Positions 1 through 13,299 are shown, numbered from the stretch's first letter. The stretch is DNA of 64,000 nucleotides from Vitellaria paradoxa (GCA_019916065.1 CM034239.1:44098663-44162662); one strand, 5' to 3'. The notes: generated by a model not told the origin, from the sequence alone. Numbers and translations are program-made.

Positions 1-530
1 TCAAGTACTCCTATAATGTTGATATGAATCTTTGTCAATCTTGAATGTAGACTATTACTTGTGCTTATGGGTGGATCGAGTTAAGGCCTAATGAAGGCAA
101 TTACCCTCACTGATTAAGAAAATTACAATAAGATTTCTATTGATTCTATTTTTGTTTATTTATAAATTTTACTTTTAGTCTTATTATTATTAAATTTTTT
201 TCTCATTAAATTTTTACTTTTGTCCTTATTTGAATTTAAAATATAATTTTATCTTTACTCATAGTTCACCTCTACTTGTAAGTCTCATATGTAGATTATT
301 AATTATACGTGACTAATGCACTTGAATTACTCTACTGTACTCACCTAATCATAATAGAAAGCATTTTATATACTTTTTCTTAGGTTATACTTCTCTTAGG
401 TTATATTTCATTAGATAAACAATCTATGATTCAAAGAGTCTTCTAATCCTTATATATTTAGACTTAGGTTAAGACTGTCAAATTTTTGTATTAGAATGAT
501 TTGTCTCGAAGTTCTTAGAAAAGTCATAAG
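1..530. other. AT-rich intergenic sequence, no gene recognised
   Basis: No long open frame or recognisable protein in either strand. The right end of the stretch is one arm of the 8-bp target duplication (523-530) of the neighbouring hAT-like element. Confidence 0.6.
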
Positions 531-1083
531 CACGGGCAGAGTTACGTTGGGGCAAGGGGGGCAAGTGACCCCCTCAATTTTTAGATAAAATTACTAAAAT
601 GTCCTCCTTATTATTTTAATTTTATTTAAAAATTAAATTAATTAAAAATTAAGATATTTTAATTTTATTAAAAATTTAAAGTTAACTCAAATTTTTTTAA
701 CATATAAGAAGTTTAAAAGAATCAAACTTGGTATTTTTTGTGAAATAAAGTGTATCTTTTAATACATTATTGCATATTTTTGTTTATACTATCAGTAAAT
801 TTAGCATATAACATAATAAATTCTATAGATAATAAAATTTAATAATAATTATATTTTTTGTTGTAAGGGATATCTCTAATAAATTTCAGGTACTTGAACC
901 ATTAACTGTGAGAAATATATTCACTAGTTAATACTCAAGAATAATTTATTTTCTCTCTAAAAATAACATCATTTTTCTCCTACTCTTAATTGAAAAATAA
1001 GTCGATTGTTATTTTTTCTTGGGTGTTCGGTGCCCCCCTTGGCGCCCGGTGCCCCTTGGGCAAAAATTCTAGCTCCGCCCCTG
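531..1083. mobile_element. Non-autonomous hAT-like element
   Basis: A 553-bp element flanked by a perfect 8-bp direct repeat GTCATAAG (523-530 and 1084-1091), the target-duplication length of the hAT superfamily. The ends form imperfect inverted repeats: the left end reads CACGGGCAGAGTTA and the complement of the right end CAGGGGCGGAGCTAG. Subterminal runs of GGGGC and GCCCC stand out from the AT-rich surroundings. There is no transposase frame, so it would depend on an autonomous relative. The superfamily call rests on duplication length and end style and has not been compared with a library. Confidence 0.7.
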
Positions 1084-1091
1084 GTCATAAG

Positions 1092-3215
1092 TATTGTTCT
1101 TCATGTGATACTCACTGGATACACATGAAAAATTACTGCAAGTAAAGTGGGATGAAAGCTTGGTGTCTCAGGACGTTACTAAGCATGTTGTGGAAGAGCT
1201 CGTGAGAAATTGCTAGGAGCTTGCGAGAACTTACCAAATCGAACTACAATTTTGTAAATTTTATAACTACATATAGAATTCTATTTTATCTGGAATTTCA
1301 AATTTCATATATTTTAGGATGTCTTTAGAATTTAAAAAAAAAGGGAGAAATATATTTAGAGAGCTATTAAAATTAGTAGATCTAGGTTTTCTCTCTCAAG
1401 TTCAGCCAACAATGCTTCATTTTCTTTATACATTAGTGATTCCAAGGATTTCTAATATTTGTACTGTGGATTCTGTTAGTTGTGAATTTAAGAAAGTATC
1501 GTGAATTCATTAAATTTTGAAAGATTCTTTCGTTTAGGTTTAGTGCATCAATAATTTGAGTAACAAGTCAATAATATAGATTTGTAAATTCGAAACTATT
1601 GAGAGATTAAATTTTTGTAACCAAGAATTTTTTATAATGAAAGATTCGAGTTTTCACTTTGGCATTGTTTATTTGCGATTGATTGCGTAGTTCTTTGGGA
1701 TATCTAAATCCTGCGTTTTTTTCTTTTCTTTTTTTTTTTTCAACTTTTTATAATGCTCTTTTAGTAACAGGACTATTTACTAAATTCATTTAATTTTATT
1801 ATTGCCCTATAATTTAACATATCTATGCTGTGTTTTCTACACCAAAGCTATTTTTAGGTGCAAGTTAGTTAAAGTTCTTTAAGTTTTGTGTAATCTAGAT
1901 TAATTGTAGCTAGTTCTTTTTTTATTTATTTTTTTCCTCTCCTCAAAGAGGTGCAACAAGCTTTGAACTATGATGCAAAACGAATGGAGCTAGTTTAATA
2001 TGAAGTTACGGATGTAATGATCCATTATATTTTAGTTTTTTCCATTCCCTTTGATGTTAAAATTCCAAACTTCTAATGGTTAACTTGTGAGAAGGCTCCT
2101 TGGTTCCTATGTTTTTATGCTCATGACTGCTTTCTAAATTCCAAATTCTGATCTATCTATATAGCGGTGAGAGTTAGTTTACAGGTGGGCGCTTTAGTGA
2201 CTTTAAAAAAAAAAAAAAAACCTTGGCTTTTTTAGTTATCCACCTCTTAACTTCCAAAAATAAAGACAAAAATAGAACAAGTAATAAGTTTTTAACTTAA
2301 AGAAGCCCTAGAATTTTATATAGAAGTCCTAACAAAGCATTCATGTGCCAAGCTTCAAAGTAGTAATCGTAGTTTATGACTGTTTTATTTATTTCTAAGT
2401 TGAGGGTTGATTAAGAAGAGTCTAGAATAATTTAGGGGCAAGTATAAAATGAGTCTACATTTAATTCTGTGCATGTATATATATATTGATTTTCCAACAG
2501 AGAATTCAATAGCTGAAATGTTTGTTCTCAGCAAACCCATATCTTAATTTATAGTTTATAGTTGGAGGTTCTATAATCCTTAATGTAACTGAAATTATTT
2601 TTTTGATTTCTTCATTTCTGGTCTGCAGGGATTGCGTAGCAGATCCATGATATTGTCAAGATGGTAAAGTCTATTGAAGTTGCAGTTTGTCGATCTTCCT
2701 TTCTCATCGACAATGGCTTGATTCAAGGGCTTTTCATAAAAATAATTCTCATGATATACTGTGTATGTATATATATATGCTAGGTTTTGTGGGTGCCGCC
2801 TTGTTTTGCTATTTAGGAATTTGTAAGATCTTATGGGGTCACAATTAAATCTTCATATCTTGACGCTTTATGCCTAAATTTGTCCCCAGCGTAATGCAAA
2901 ATAAAATTTATCTGGACCTTTATCCGTCTTTTATCCATATTTTCATTTAGTATAATTACAATCTGCCCGTGGCTTCTTTTGGGAACTGAACTACACAGAT
3001 CTTGTGTTTTAAGGTTAGTTTGCAAATTACCATCCTTAACTTTTTCATTGAAGTTATTGTTTGTAATTTGTTTCCTTGAGTACATTAAGAGAAATTGTTG
3101 TGAGAATAAATGAATGATAACCTAGAAAGTTGCATTTAGAAGTTTTGGAGAAAAAAAATGGAGATAGAGCAGTAATAATTTCTCATTGTATGTCAAACTA
3201 TGATCTTAGGATTAC
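1092..3215. other. Gene-poor stretch with weak exon-like fragments
   Basis: No complete gene is supported. Short coding-like pieces occur on the plus strand, for example near 1100-1210 and a small AG/GT-bounded segment near 2630-2663, but they have stops close by and no recognisable domain. They may be relics of a decayed gene. The rest is AT-rich sequence with poly-T and TA runs. Confidence 0.4.
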
Positions 3216-3490
3216 ACACTATAAGAAAGGTGAATTTAAGTGATGAAATAATTAATTCATTACTAAAAGTGCAAGTTTATTTAATGATATAGATATTGTA
3301 ACGAGATTGACATAACATGCGTACCACTAAAAATATATAACAATAGTAATTATTTTTATACGAAATATTACATATTTTTATGACTATGCTAATTGATTAC
3401 TAAAAAGAAATATTAAATTTGCCATAAATATTTGGTGACGAAGTATGATTCATCACTAGAACTTATTATTTAAGGTGATGGAAAAAATAT
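3216..3490. mobile_element. Possible CACTA-type terminal fragment
   Basis: The stretch opens with CACTATAAGAAAGG, like the CACTA(C/T)AAGAAA ends of plant En/Spm-type elements. It then carries several short motifs of the form TCA(C/T)TA(A/G)AA in both orientations, as CACTA subterminal regions do. No matching second end was found nearby, so this would be a broken end. Confidence 0.3.
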
Positions 3491-4810
3491 ATATAATTTA
3501 CGAGGTTGAGCAGCTTTGAGATTGGATTTCCTTGCTCTCTAGCTAGCCTTCATTCGAGGTGATTATGTAACATCTAAGATGCCTAGATTTGTGGTGAGTA
3601 TGTATATTTTATATATCATATATATATATATAATGTATATGTATATATGTGGTATGTATTATAGAAACTGAATGTGTAGTAAATATTTTAGTGTTTTTGT
3701 CAGTATGTGGTAAGTTTTCTGCCTTTAGTTCATCTCCAGGTAATCTCATCGATTCATGGCTATTGAATTTCCTTTTTAAAGAAAGGCAGGAACAAGAAAA
3801 GTTGAATCAAACATTGATTTGTGCTTTAATTTTGAATTTCTTTATTATTTTCCATCCAATAAAGTATCGAACAACATCAACCCACTTTGGGAACTTGACT
3901 TCTGGAGCATCAAGCCACTATACTTGCTTCTGGTTATTGGGCCTTTTACAATTTTGAACTGTGCTTTGTATTGCAAATTGAGTTTGAAATATTAAACATA
4001 CATAGCATGTTAACATTTTATTCGCAATGTGCAATTTATTTTGCCCTCCCATCCCCCAATCCTATAATTGGTTCCCTATATACATATATATATACATATC
4101 CACTTCATATGCACATATCATGTAATAATCTTTTAAATAAATTACATTTTACATTTTTTTAGTTTTACTCGAAATCTTAATTCAAAATATAAATTTTTTA
4201 ATTATTACAAATAAAAAGGAAAAAAATCAGACCTTGAAATTAATTTTAAATAAAACTCAGGAGTATTAAAATATAATTTACTCTAATATATTTTTCCAAA
4301 CTCCATGCATTCTTAATTAGCGTTATATTATTATTATTACTATGTCTAATAGTAACAGATTAGCTTGTTCATAAAATTATTTTTTCTATTTGTTAAAAAG
4401 GTTGCTAGAAGGGAGAAGAGAAAAGGTTTTTTAAAAAGCGAAAGAGAAGAACAAGCAAATAATTAACTATGAAGGATGTCATAAAGGGCTTCTTATAGAT
4501 CACTGAAAAAAAAAAAAAACAAAACATTACATTACATAGCTAATAGCCAAATTAGTTGCTCGCATAATTTTTTGTGATATTATTCTAATGATATATGAAT
4601 TCTCTAATATTTTCCAAACTTGGCAGATACTACCAATAAAAACACAGCCAAGAATGCAAATTTTCATTGCATTCTATTTTTCTTTTAAATTATTCAGAAA
4701 TATTATCTTCTGGTTGCAATCATTAACTACTCTTCTTAATTAGGGCTAACAGTTGTACTGTATTTAATGCCGATCATGAGTAGTACATAATTACAATTAA
4801 CTATTATAAG
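3491..4810. other. AT-rich sequence, no supported gene
   Basis: Open frames of 102 and 63 codons lie here (3649-3957 and 3971-4162). They have no recognisable domain, are rich in Phe, Ile and Leu as expected of translated AT-rich DNA, and overlap TA repeats. I do not call them genes. Confidence 0.5.
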
Positions 4811-4970
4811 ATACCGTTTGGGACTCTAAAAAGTTCCAAAACACTCTATAAACTTCTATAAATTTTTTGTCACATTAATTTTTTTCTTTTATTACAGTAT
4901 TACGAATTCATAATTTTTTTTTATTTTATCTCATTTTTTTTTATTTTTTATCACTCCAAACACACTATAT
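4811..4970. repeat. MITE-like repeat with GTTTGGAGT-type ends
   Basis: About 160 bp bounded by CGTTTGGGACT on the left and ACTCCAAAC on the right, which are inverted relative to each other. A related copy lies at about 31252-31402 and shares the internal ACGAATTCATAA-type core. It is too short to code. The boundaries are approximate because no clean target duplication is visible. Confidence 0.45.
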
Positions 4971-5430
4971 GTTGTTGAATACTAGTTAGTGGTACTATTG
5001 GTTAATATCCTATTTTATATTTTCATTGCCAAGATTTTTCCTTATATATATAAAGGGGGAGGAGTTATGAGTTACCTCTTCTTTTATATTAAATGAGTTG
5101 AAAAAAATATTAAATGCATTTAACTTTTACTTCTCACACTTCATCTAAAATCACGGTAAAATACAATATTTTTTGGAATATAAAAAATTAAAAATTAAAT
5201 ATATTTAATATTTCTTTTGTCTAGTACAATTCTTTTATAAACACTGAGGACCTCTATACACATGTATAGAAAATGGCAATTAAAGAAAATAATTAATCCT
5301 TCAAATAATAATTAAGAGAGAATGAAAATATTCAAGACCGCTAGATGAGCCAAAATGAAGCACAGTTGTTGAGTACTTTTGGATTTAGCTAGCTAATTAA
5401 GGTAGCCATGCATGCGTGCATATATGTGCT
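4971..5430. other. AT-rich sequence, nothing recognised
   Basis: No open frame of note, no RNA gene and no clear repeat boundary. Confidence 0.5.
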
Positions 5431-5843
5431 TAACGGCAGATCCACAAACTTTGGTTAGTATAAGCGTAAACTAGGTAGTCCAAGTCAACGTAACCTATAT
5501 CTCCAAGCTCCAATACGTCGTAATGGCAGATGTGTAATGGCAGATGTGAAGGTGGGCAGTGGTGGATCCAGAAAATGAATCTTTCAAATTATCGCCGGCC
5601 TTTATCTCAAAGTTACGTCGCATATGAATACTTCCTTTTCGCTCTTCCTCTTCATATTTTTCTCTAGTACGCATAGAGAGAATGATGAATTTAGGGCTTA
5701 GAATTGCAACAATACAGAGAAAAGTGGGTTTAAAGCTTCCTATACGTGGGTCAAGTTGTTGGGTCGGGTCAGATCATCGGGTCGGCTCTAAAATTTCAGT
5801 GTAGGCCTTCGCTTACACTCGGCCCTTCGTGCATCCGCCAGTG
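5431..5843. mobile_element. hAT-like dispersed repeat, copy 1
   Basis: Closely related to the element at 35803-36080. Shared blocks include the AGGTAGTCCAAGTC segment, CGTAACCTATATCTCCAA, the GGGTCGGGT run and the final GCATCCGCCAGTG. Ends are GGCAGATCCACAA and the complement GGCGGATGCACGAA. Unlike the second copy it has no clean 8-bp target duplication, so its left end may be altered. It has no coding capacity. Confidence 0.5.
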
Positions 5844-5979
5844 TTAACAATACTTATACTCTCTTTATATATATATATATATATATATATGTCTCGTACG
5901 TGCCCTTAGTGCATCCGCCAGTGTTAACAATACTTATACTCTCTTTTATATATATATATAATATATATGTCTCGTACGT
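5822..5979. repeat. Two-unit tandem duplication, about 80 bp
   Basis: The segment starting GCCCTTCGTGCATCCGCC at 5822 recurs at 5902 with one early change, and both units end in GTCTCGTACGT after a TA microsatellite. The first unit begins within the right end of the hAT-like repeat, so the duplication copied that end and its flank together. Confidence 0.8.
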
Positions 5980-7710
5980 ATGTATGTCTTTTAATTTCTT
6001 CTTTCTAAGTCAGCAAATTAATGTAACTTCAGTCCGAACATATCAAACAGTACGTAGTAACTATTTAGAATATCAAATTGATGACCATTTCGATAAAACA
6101 CCAGAAACACAATTGACTAAACTCAGGAAATAACTTCGGAACCTATGATCCATGTAGCTTCATCATATGGAAAGATATAGTTTAATTGTTGCAGGAAAGC
6201 CGCAAATTTTCCTTTCATGTTAATTCCTTTGTATGAAAGTTCCCAGATGAAACAAAAGAATCCAAACAAGGATAATGCTGTCCTATGAGGGAATACAAAT
6301 TACATAAAAGTGAACTAACTAAAATTATGAGGTAATGGTTGTTTTGTTATTAAAACCTACATGGATGGATTTGTTCTAAATTTTTAAATTATTGGTCCAG
6401 AATTTGTCACATAATTCTTTTCTCTAGAATAATATTTTGTTTGTATGGCACACCAGAAAAGAAAAAAAAAAAACATGAAAAAGAAATTGTTATTCTATCA
6501 CATAAATATATATATATAAATGCCAATAGTGTAATACAGTTTCTTACAGAAGCGACAGAGAATGTAACATAATTTTTTTGATTTTTACACTGATAGAGGT
6601 ATGACATGGTTTCCCACTAGTAATATATAAAATATACGTTTTCCATGAGTGTGAAACGGTATAATTAATGACCCCTGTTACTTTGCTAAATGTCGCTTGT
6701 TTGAGGATAAGATTAGGAGTAAATAAAAGTTGAGAGCAGCCTCGAAGTTGAGTTAAATTGAGGGTTAACTAATAACTATTATAATTAGATAAATGTATAT
6801 TTATTTATGCAACCCTTAGTGTAGGTTCTTGACTTGATTATCATGTTTTAAAACATGTATTATTATTTTATGATTTATGTTGTGACCGCATAGGCCTTTG
6901 GATTTGAGTGTGACATTTAATTAATTATGATGTTATTTATTACATGAGAAACAAAGACAAGTATGGATACTCTAATTGAATGTTAATTCGATCTAATCTT
7001 GGTTCAAATTTTTATTTGTTTTAAATTAGTTCTTAAATTCCCATATTATACGTCCCAAGTGACAAAGTTAAGGACTTAACAATTTGACAAGTATCCAAAA
7101 TTAAGGTAAGAAACATCAATATCTTCTATCTGAACTTTACTCTCAATATGCACTCAACTTCCTTTTATTTTATCATTAATCTTACATCAATACATAATAC
7201 TTTAAATCATCCCAATTTGCTCCATCCCATTTTCCCCTTTTCCAAAAATAATCGTTAAAATAATTTCACAAAAATGATATTTGCTCATTACACACATTGA
7301 GCAAATTGCATTTCAAATTAATAAATTTGACGGAAAGAAAATAGTGAAATAATTTAAAAGTACAAAATACCAATTAGGATCATTTAAAGTACATGTAGTA
7401 ATGTAAGATTAAGGAGTTAATTAAGTACAAAATTGATAAAGTTAGTTTACTGTAATAATAATAGTCAACATGTAAATAAGTTATAAAATAAATTGTTAAG
7501 TTAATCTTAATTATATGGTAAAAATTATTGTATTTTATCACAATCTAAATTGTATTTTAAACATTTAACTTCACTTTAGACATTGAAAACCGTCCCACTT
7601 GCCCATTTACATTAAATTTATTGACCAAAAAAAGCCACAATTCACTATATGTGATAAACTTACACTCATTCTTCAGCTCCAATTTTTTAACAATGACGAC
7701 TTAGAGAGGT
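5980..7710. other. Gene-poor AT-rich sequence
   Basis: No gene supported. Open frames of 60-77 codons are low-complexity and overlap poly-A or TA runs. Confidence 0.5.
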
Positions 7711-8049
7711 CATTACTAGAAACGGTTTTTTTTTCTTTTTTTTCTATGGCGGGGAAATTTTGGACAACCACCTTTTGCACATGCTTATGGGCGATTGCAC
7801 ACTGTTGGTCCGCTAACATTTATTAACAACTACATTAGTGACAGTTTTGCGATACTAATCAGTTCCATATATTCTGGGTAGAACATTCCCTATTTTTTTT
7901 CTCATTTCCTCTCTATTTTCTCTTCTGTCTCTTTTTTCTTTCCCGCTCTATTTTTTCCCTCCCCGCTATCTATCCTCTCTTTTGTTCCTGCTGCAACCCG
8001 CTCCTCTCCCATTTCTACTCGTTCGTTCCTTACTGTCGAAAGGACTGAG

Positions 8050-8114
8050 CTTCTTCCTCAGCCCGTACTTCTCTCTCTCTCTCTCTCTCTATATAATATA
8101 TATATATATATATA
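8050..8114. repeat. CT/TA compound microsatellite
   Basis: A TCTC run passes directly into a TA run, a simple-sequence tract inside the CACTA-like element. The open frame across it (7982-8221) is an artefact of the repeat. Confidence 0.8.
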
Positions 8115-8528
8115 AACACACTAATATGTGTAATATTTTTTATTTTTGGTTTATTTCTCGATCTATTCTTCAATTCTTCTCAATCTTCAGGTATGTTCTT
8201 GATTTTTGTGTTTTTCTTTAATTTTTTAGCTCTTCAGCCCTACCTTCATATTATCTATGTAAGATAATCATATAATTATTTTTTTTTATGTACTGTGTTG
8301 ATGTAGTCTGTGGGGATGTAATATTTTTTTTTTTAATTTTTGTGTGAATGGAAAATGTAAAGTTGGGAAACATAAGTTTTTTTTCTTAGACACTGTTTTT
8401 TGTTTTTGTTTTTTTGTTATCGAATGGAAGTGAAGAGGGCGAGCAAAAGAGGAGTGAAAAAATTCTGGGGGTGTTTTTAGCAATTCCAATAAATTTAAAA
8501 TGATGAATTTTTAATTTTACCGAGAAAT

Positions 8529-9540
8529 GTTTAATTTTTTTTAAATTCAAAAATATTTTTAAATTTAGAAATTTAAAATAAAATTAACTCCTAAAAAATA
8601 TAATTTTTAATTTATACGTTTTATTATCATTATTAAAACAACTATAAAATAATTTTAAATAGAAAAAAAGTAAATTTTGACAAGGTATTCATTAAAACAA
8701 TTATGAAAATAATTTTAAATAGAAAAAGGTAATTTTGGGTAAATTTTTTTATTTTATTGAACAAAAAATTTGAAATTATAAAGGAGTGAATGTTTAATTT
8801 TTTTCAAATTTAAAAAAATTTTTCAATTCAAAATTTTAAATTTAAATTAACTCCAAACAAAAAATTATAAATTTTTTTGATAATATATAGTATTATTACT
8901 ATTCATTAAACCAAATATCAAAATAATTTTAAATAAAAAAAGTAATTTTTGTCAAAGTATTCGTTAAAACAATTATAAAAATAATTTCATTAAAACAATT
9001 ATAAAAATAATTTTAAGTAGAGAAAGGTAATTTTGGACAAAGTATTTATTTTATTGAAATAAAATATTTGAAATTATAAGGAATGAATGTCTAATTTTTT
9101 TAAAATTCAAAAACGTAAATTGAAATTAACTCCTAACCAAAATATGTAAATTTTTAAATAATTTATGTATATTATTACCATTCATTAAAAAAATTATAAA
9201 AATATTAAATAAAAAAAAGTAAGTTTTGAGAAATTATTTTATTTTATTGAACTAAAAATTTGAAATTACAAATACGTGAATGTTTAATTTTTTTAAATTC
9301 AAAAATATTTTTAAATTCAAAATTTTAAATTAAAATTAATTCCTAACAAAAAAAGTTTTTTTTTTGTGAATTTATGAATATTATTACCATTTATTAAAAC
9401 AACTATAAAATAATGTTATATTAAAAAAGTAATTTTCAGAAAGTATTCATTAAACAATTACAAAATTAATTTTAAATGAAAAAATTACTGAACTAATATA
9501 TTTGGAATAAAAAATACGTGAATGTTTAATTTTTTTTAAA
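8529..9540. repeat. Degenerate AT-rich tandem array, about five units
   Basis: A landmark of the form GTTTAATTTTTTT followed by AAATTCAAAAA recurs at 8529, 8792, 9089 (GTCTAAT), 9282 and 9524. After each comes AAATTAA(C)TCCTAA, then a CATTAAAACAATTATAAAA block, then a TTTGAAATTA block. Spacing is 263, 297, 193 and 242 bp, so units have diverged with internal gains and losses; one CATTAAAACAATTATAAAA block is itself doubled near 8965-9005. It lies inside the CACTA-like element. Confidence 0.7.
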
Positions 9541-10044
9541 AAATTAATGTTAATTAGTTAAATTAAATTATGATATTCATAATATTAAATAATAATATTA
9601 AAATATAAAAATTAGGTAAACAATAATATTACATTAATAATATTAAGTTAGTAAAATATTGCTATTAGTTGAAATATTAAATAATGAATTATAATATTGA
9701 TAATATAATTAAATTAGTTGGATTAATATTGTAATGGTTATATTAAATTATTTAAACTATTAAAATATTATTATTATTTTTATTTAAAATATTAAATAAT
9801 GATTTGATTAATAGTATAATAAATACTTACATATTACTAAACTTAAATTAATATTAAATTGAAATATTATAATATTAAATTATAATGTTACATTAGTTTA
9901 ATTATAATATTACTAGTAATATTAATTTAAGATAAAATTCAGTAATAATAATAGCAGTATTAATTTATAATAAAATTAATATTAATAACAATAATAAAAT
10001 ACTAATAGTTAAATTAATAACTAATATATAAATCCTAATAATTG

Positions 10045-10375
10045 GACCCAATCCACACTGGTCCGTCGCACGAGGGGAGGAATCCTTTTAGACCAAACGC
10101 TGCGACTAGGACTTGCTCTAGACACTTCGTACGTAGATAGACAAGCGAGAGACGTCATTTTGGAGAGAGATGATGGCGAGATGGAGAGGCGCTTACCTCA
10201 GAGTCAGAACCATCCTTCCCCTCCTCAAGTTAGAAATATTAATTTTTGTATATAACTAATGAAAATTTTGTAAATTTATTTATTTGTATTTTGTTGTCAC
10301 GTTCTCATTCACTTATTATTTCATTGTAGGACCTGGACGATGGCGATTGACCCTCCTGAACTGCACTAAGGTGAT
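10045..10375 (+). other. GC-richer island with a possible short spliced frame
   Basis: A patch of ordinary GC content sits in extremely AT-rich sequence. An ATG near 10168 opens a frame of about 20 codons to a GT at about 10214. Joining to an AG acceptor at about 10330 keeps the frame open for about 13 more codons to a TAA. The total of roughly 33 residues has no recognised similarity. It may be a captured host fragment or part of the element's own transcript. Confidence 0.25.
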
Positions 10376-11112
10376 TCTGACCAACATATTTTGTGTTTTT
10401 CTATTTTGTTTTCGTATTTTATAAATTAATTGTTTATTTTTTCCCTTTTGTGTACATTCATATATGACAAATTTTGTAACTAAATTTCGTACTGTTTTTT
10501 GTATATATTAATGAACATTTTTGTTTTATTTTATTTAAGAAATTTCTATTACATCTGCAATTTAAATTATAACCAAAAAATTAATTTAGAAATAAATATT
10601 TAAAATAAATAATACAAATAATAAATGAATTTAAAAAATCGATAAAAAGTTAATTAAAATAATTAAAAAGTAATAAAAAGTTTTTTAAAAATTTAAAAAA
10701 TTTATTGCAACTGCCATATGCAATCGTTAATAAAAATAATATTAATTGTAAAAAATAAAAAATATATATAAATAAAAATTAAAAAATTAATTCCTTTTTG
10801 AGACCACTAGTGGCGGTCGCAAATGTCTTCGCGCCCAATGGCTGGGGACTGTCGCCAGTTTCGAGGAACAGTATCAAGGATCGTTAGTTTCTTATCAGCA
10901 TGGCAGTCGTAAAGGGAATCCAACTAAATTTATTGGCAGTCGCCACTTCGATTGCTAGTACATTAGTGACCATAAAAGTTTTAGTAATGAAACAATTGTG
11001 ACGCTTGTCCTGGTGGGTCGACCCCAAACAGTCCCTAAACTTAATTAGTGATCCGATACCCTCTTTTAGCCACCGTTAATGGTGGTGGCTAAAGCCCTAT
11101 TTTCTAGTAGTT

Positions 11113-13182
11113 AGCAGGATTAGATTAAATGTACAATAATCAAAGTGGGATGATTCGAAAGTGAATATACTGTGAAATAAATTAGTAAATAAGAAATATA
11201 CAAAATGCCTAAATCATAGTGTAATTTGATCGCTCCACTTGCTCCCGATTAAGTATACCTTTAAATACTTCTAGTAATAGCATTTTCTTAAAAAAAAAAA
11301 ATTACGTAAAGAGGAATATAGAAGGAAACAAATTAACATATATTTCGCCGAGTTTAGTGACAAATAGTGTCGGATAATATATATATATATATATACACCC
11401 ACACAAATGCTGGAGAGAAGTACGTTTGAAAAAATAAGGGGTACAAAGCAAATCTCCAGGTTTATTTTTTTGCTGAAAATAGAAAGAAATAAAACACTAA
11501 TTTCCTTTGGTGTATACACATACTGAATAAACAATAAACAAACAAAGAATTACAGCATGCATGTAAGTCATTTGTAAATAACTAAAATAAAATTTAAATG
11601 TAAATTACTTGTAAAAAAATGATATATCAGTTTTTCTTCTTAACAATTTCCATATTCCAAACAACAACGCAGGAAACTGCCAACTCAGTTATCGCATTTT
11701 ACAATGACACCATTCCAGCTTTGTCAATCCTGAACCCCTCGCCATGATAACAACAGAATTATTAACAAATTAAACTCAAAGCACTTTATTTTCTTACATT
11801 TTAATTTTTTAAATTTTAAATGACAAAAATATCAAATTAATAAAAAGTTAAAAAGATAACTACTAAAAATTTATTTTTTCCCCTTTCCAAATACTTAAAA
11901 AAAAAAAAAAAAGCTAACTTTTTATTAACTGACTATTAATTAATTACTAAAAAATTAATTTTTTTTTTCTTTCCAAAATCAACCTAATTAATTGTATCAA
12001 GTATAATATTTTAATTTAAAACTTAAATTCTAATCCTGTCCATTTAATATTTAATTGCATCAAGTTTGTGTCCAGTCTTTCCATTTGATTCCAAGAAGCT
12101 TTTAGGCTTTGGTTAGGAAGTGGGCTGCAAATCCACAATAGATTGTCCAAAGATTAGAAAAATTTTTATTTTAACCCTCATTATCTATCGTGAGTTTGCG
12201 AATCCACGCAAACCCACCTCAACTAACCTGCCATACACGGGTTACAGGGACCGAAATGTCTAAAATAGTACCCAAAAAAAAAATTAACGGTCTAATTTTC
12301 TCTAAAGAATTTAATAATCTTAATTTACCTTAATTTTTTAAATAATTTAATAATCATTTAATAATCTAAATAATTTAATGATCCTGATCTCCCAATGACT
12401 TGACAAACTTTTAGTTAACACATTTAATGCTTTAGATTTGACAAAAAAGTAAAGTAATTTAAATAATAAAATCCTGCGTCACACGACACTACTAAATATA
12501 TAATATCTCCTTATCAAATAACCGACACTTAACAATACTTGAGTAGAGCTATAATATTCATGTTCCAATATAATTAAACATCCATACAAACATTTAACAA
12601 TTTAATTTTATCACATAATTATAAATAAAACTTATATTTCATGTATAAAATAATCTAATAAAACCTAATTAATGCCATTTATTATATAAAACACATAATT
12701 TTATTAAACATATAAACATTTTTCCACGCATCCATAAATAGAGAATCTCTTGTGTACGCATATCCACACCTGTACCGACTATATGTAACGCAAATAGATC
12801 CAAACTCGTCTGTTCTCAGTCAGGCAATCATCAAATGACCCTACAAAATGCTTCATTTGTTTTACATTTTGAACAACCATCCTCCGCTCTAAGTTGAATA
12901 TCAATAATGATTTATGATGTGAAATGCCTTGAAAATAATCCCTTCAATAGAGGGATCGAACACAACTAAAATACAACCTAACAATTTTAAAAATTAACAA
13001 TAAGCATCCTTCAAGTAAGGGATTAAAAAAAAAATTACATATAATTCTTCAAGTAAGATGTACACAACCCTTCTGTTCATGGTTCTGGGTGGTTTTCCCA
13101 GGAGCAAAAAAGATATAAACTATGGTTCACAAACAAGGATATACTATTATAGAAACAAAACACCTTCCAAACTTCACAGCCA
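11113..13182. other. Gene-poor AT-rich sequence
   Basis: No supported gene. The sequence contains poly-A runs and a TA microsatellite at about 11377-11395. Confidence 0.5.
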
Positions 13183-13299
13183 CTATTCATATGACATCTT
13201 TTGCAAAATTCGAATAGTTCTATTTGCTTGGCCGGAAATCTCCCTATACCTTCCAACAAGATCAGCATCAATTGTATTAATGTTCTCCCACAAGTTTGT
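13183..13299 (-). CDS. Candidate terminal exon, function unknown
   Basis: On the minus strand an AG acceptor (13301-13300) is followed by 38 sense codons and a TAG at 13183. The peptide begins TNLWENINTID, is charged and of mixed composition, and looks coding rather than AT-driven; it does not resemble a domain I know. A frame-compatible exon-like segment lies at 16844-16896, and other short open pieces occur on the same strand near 17.4 and 17.8 kb. These could be parts of an unrecognised gene or 3' exons of the trihelix gene upstream. Confidence 0.25.
   Translation of the reverse strand, partial: TNLWENINTIDADLVGRYREISGQANRTIRILQKMSYE

Larger units (their letters stand above)
7711..11112. 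mobile_element. CACTA-like non-autonomous element (probable)
   Basis: The left end reads CATTACTAGAAACGG and the complement of the right end CTACTAGAAAATAGG, each one or two changes from the canonical plant CACTACTAGAAA end. Near the right end, short motifs of the GGC(A/G)GTCGC type recur in both orientations (about 10808-10990); related GGCGGGG and GGGCGATTG motifs lie near the left end. Such subterminal repeats are typical of CACTA elements. No transposase frame was found. The expected 3-bp target duplication is not evident (GGT against AGC), so the borders are tentative. Confidence 0.45.

Noticed and set aside
3649..3957. 102-codon plus-strand frame
   Set aside because: No recognisable similarity, flanked by TA repeats, no promoter or splice support.
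8529..9540. Tandem array as a possible CRISPR-like array
   Set aside because: Units are about 250 bp, degenerate and without conserved short repeats and unique spacers; the host is a plant.
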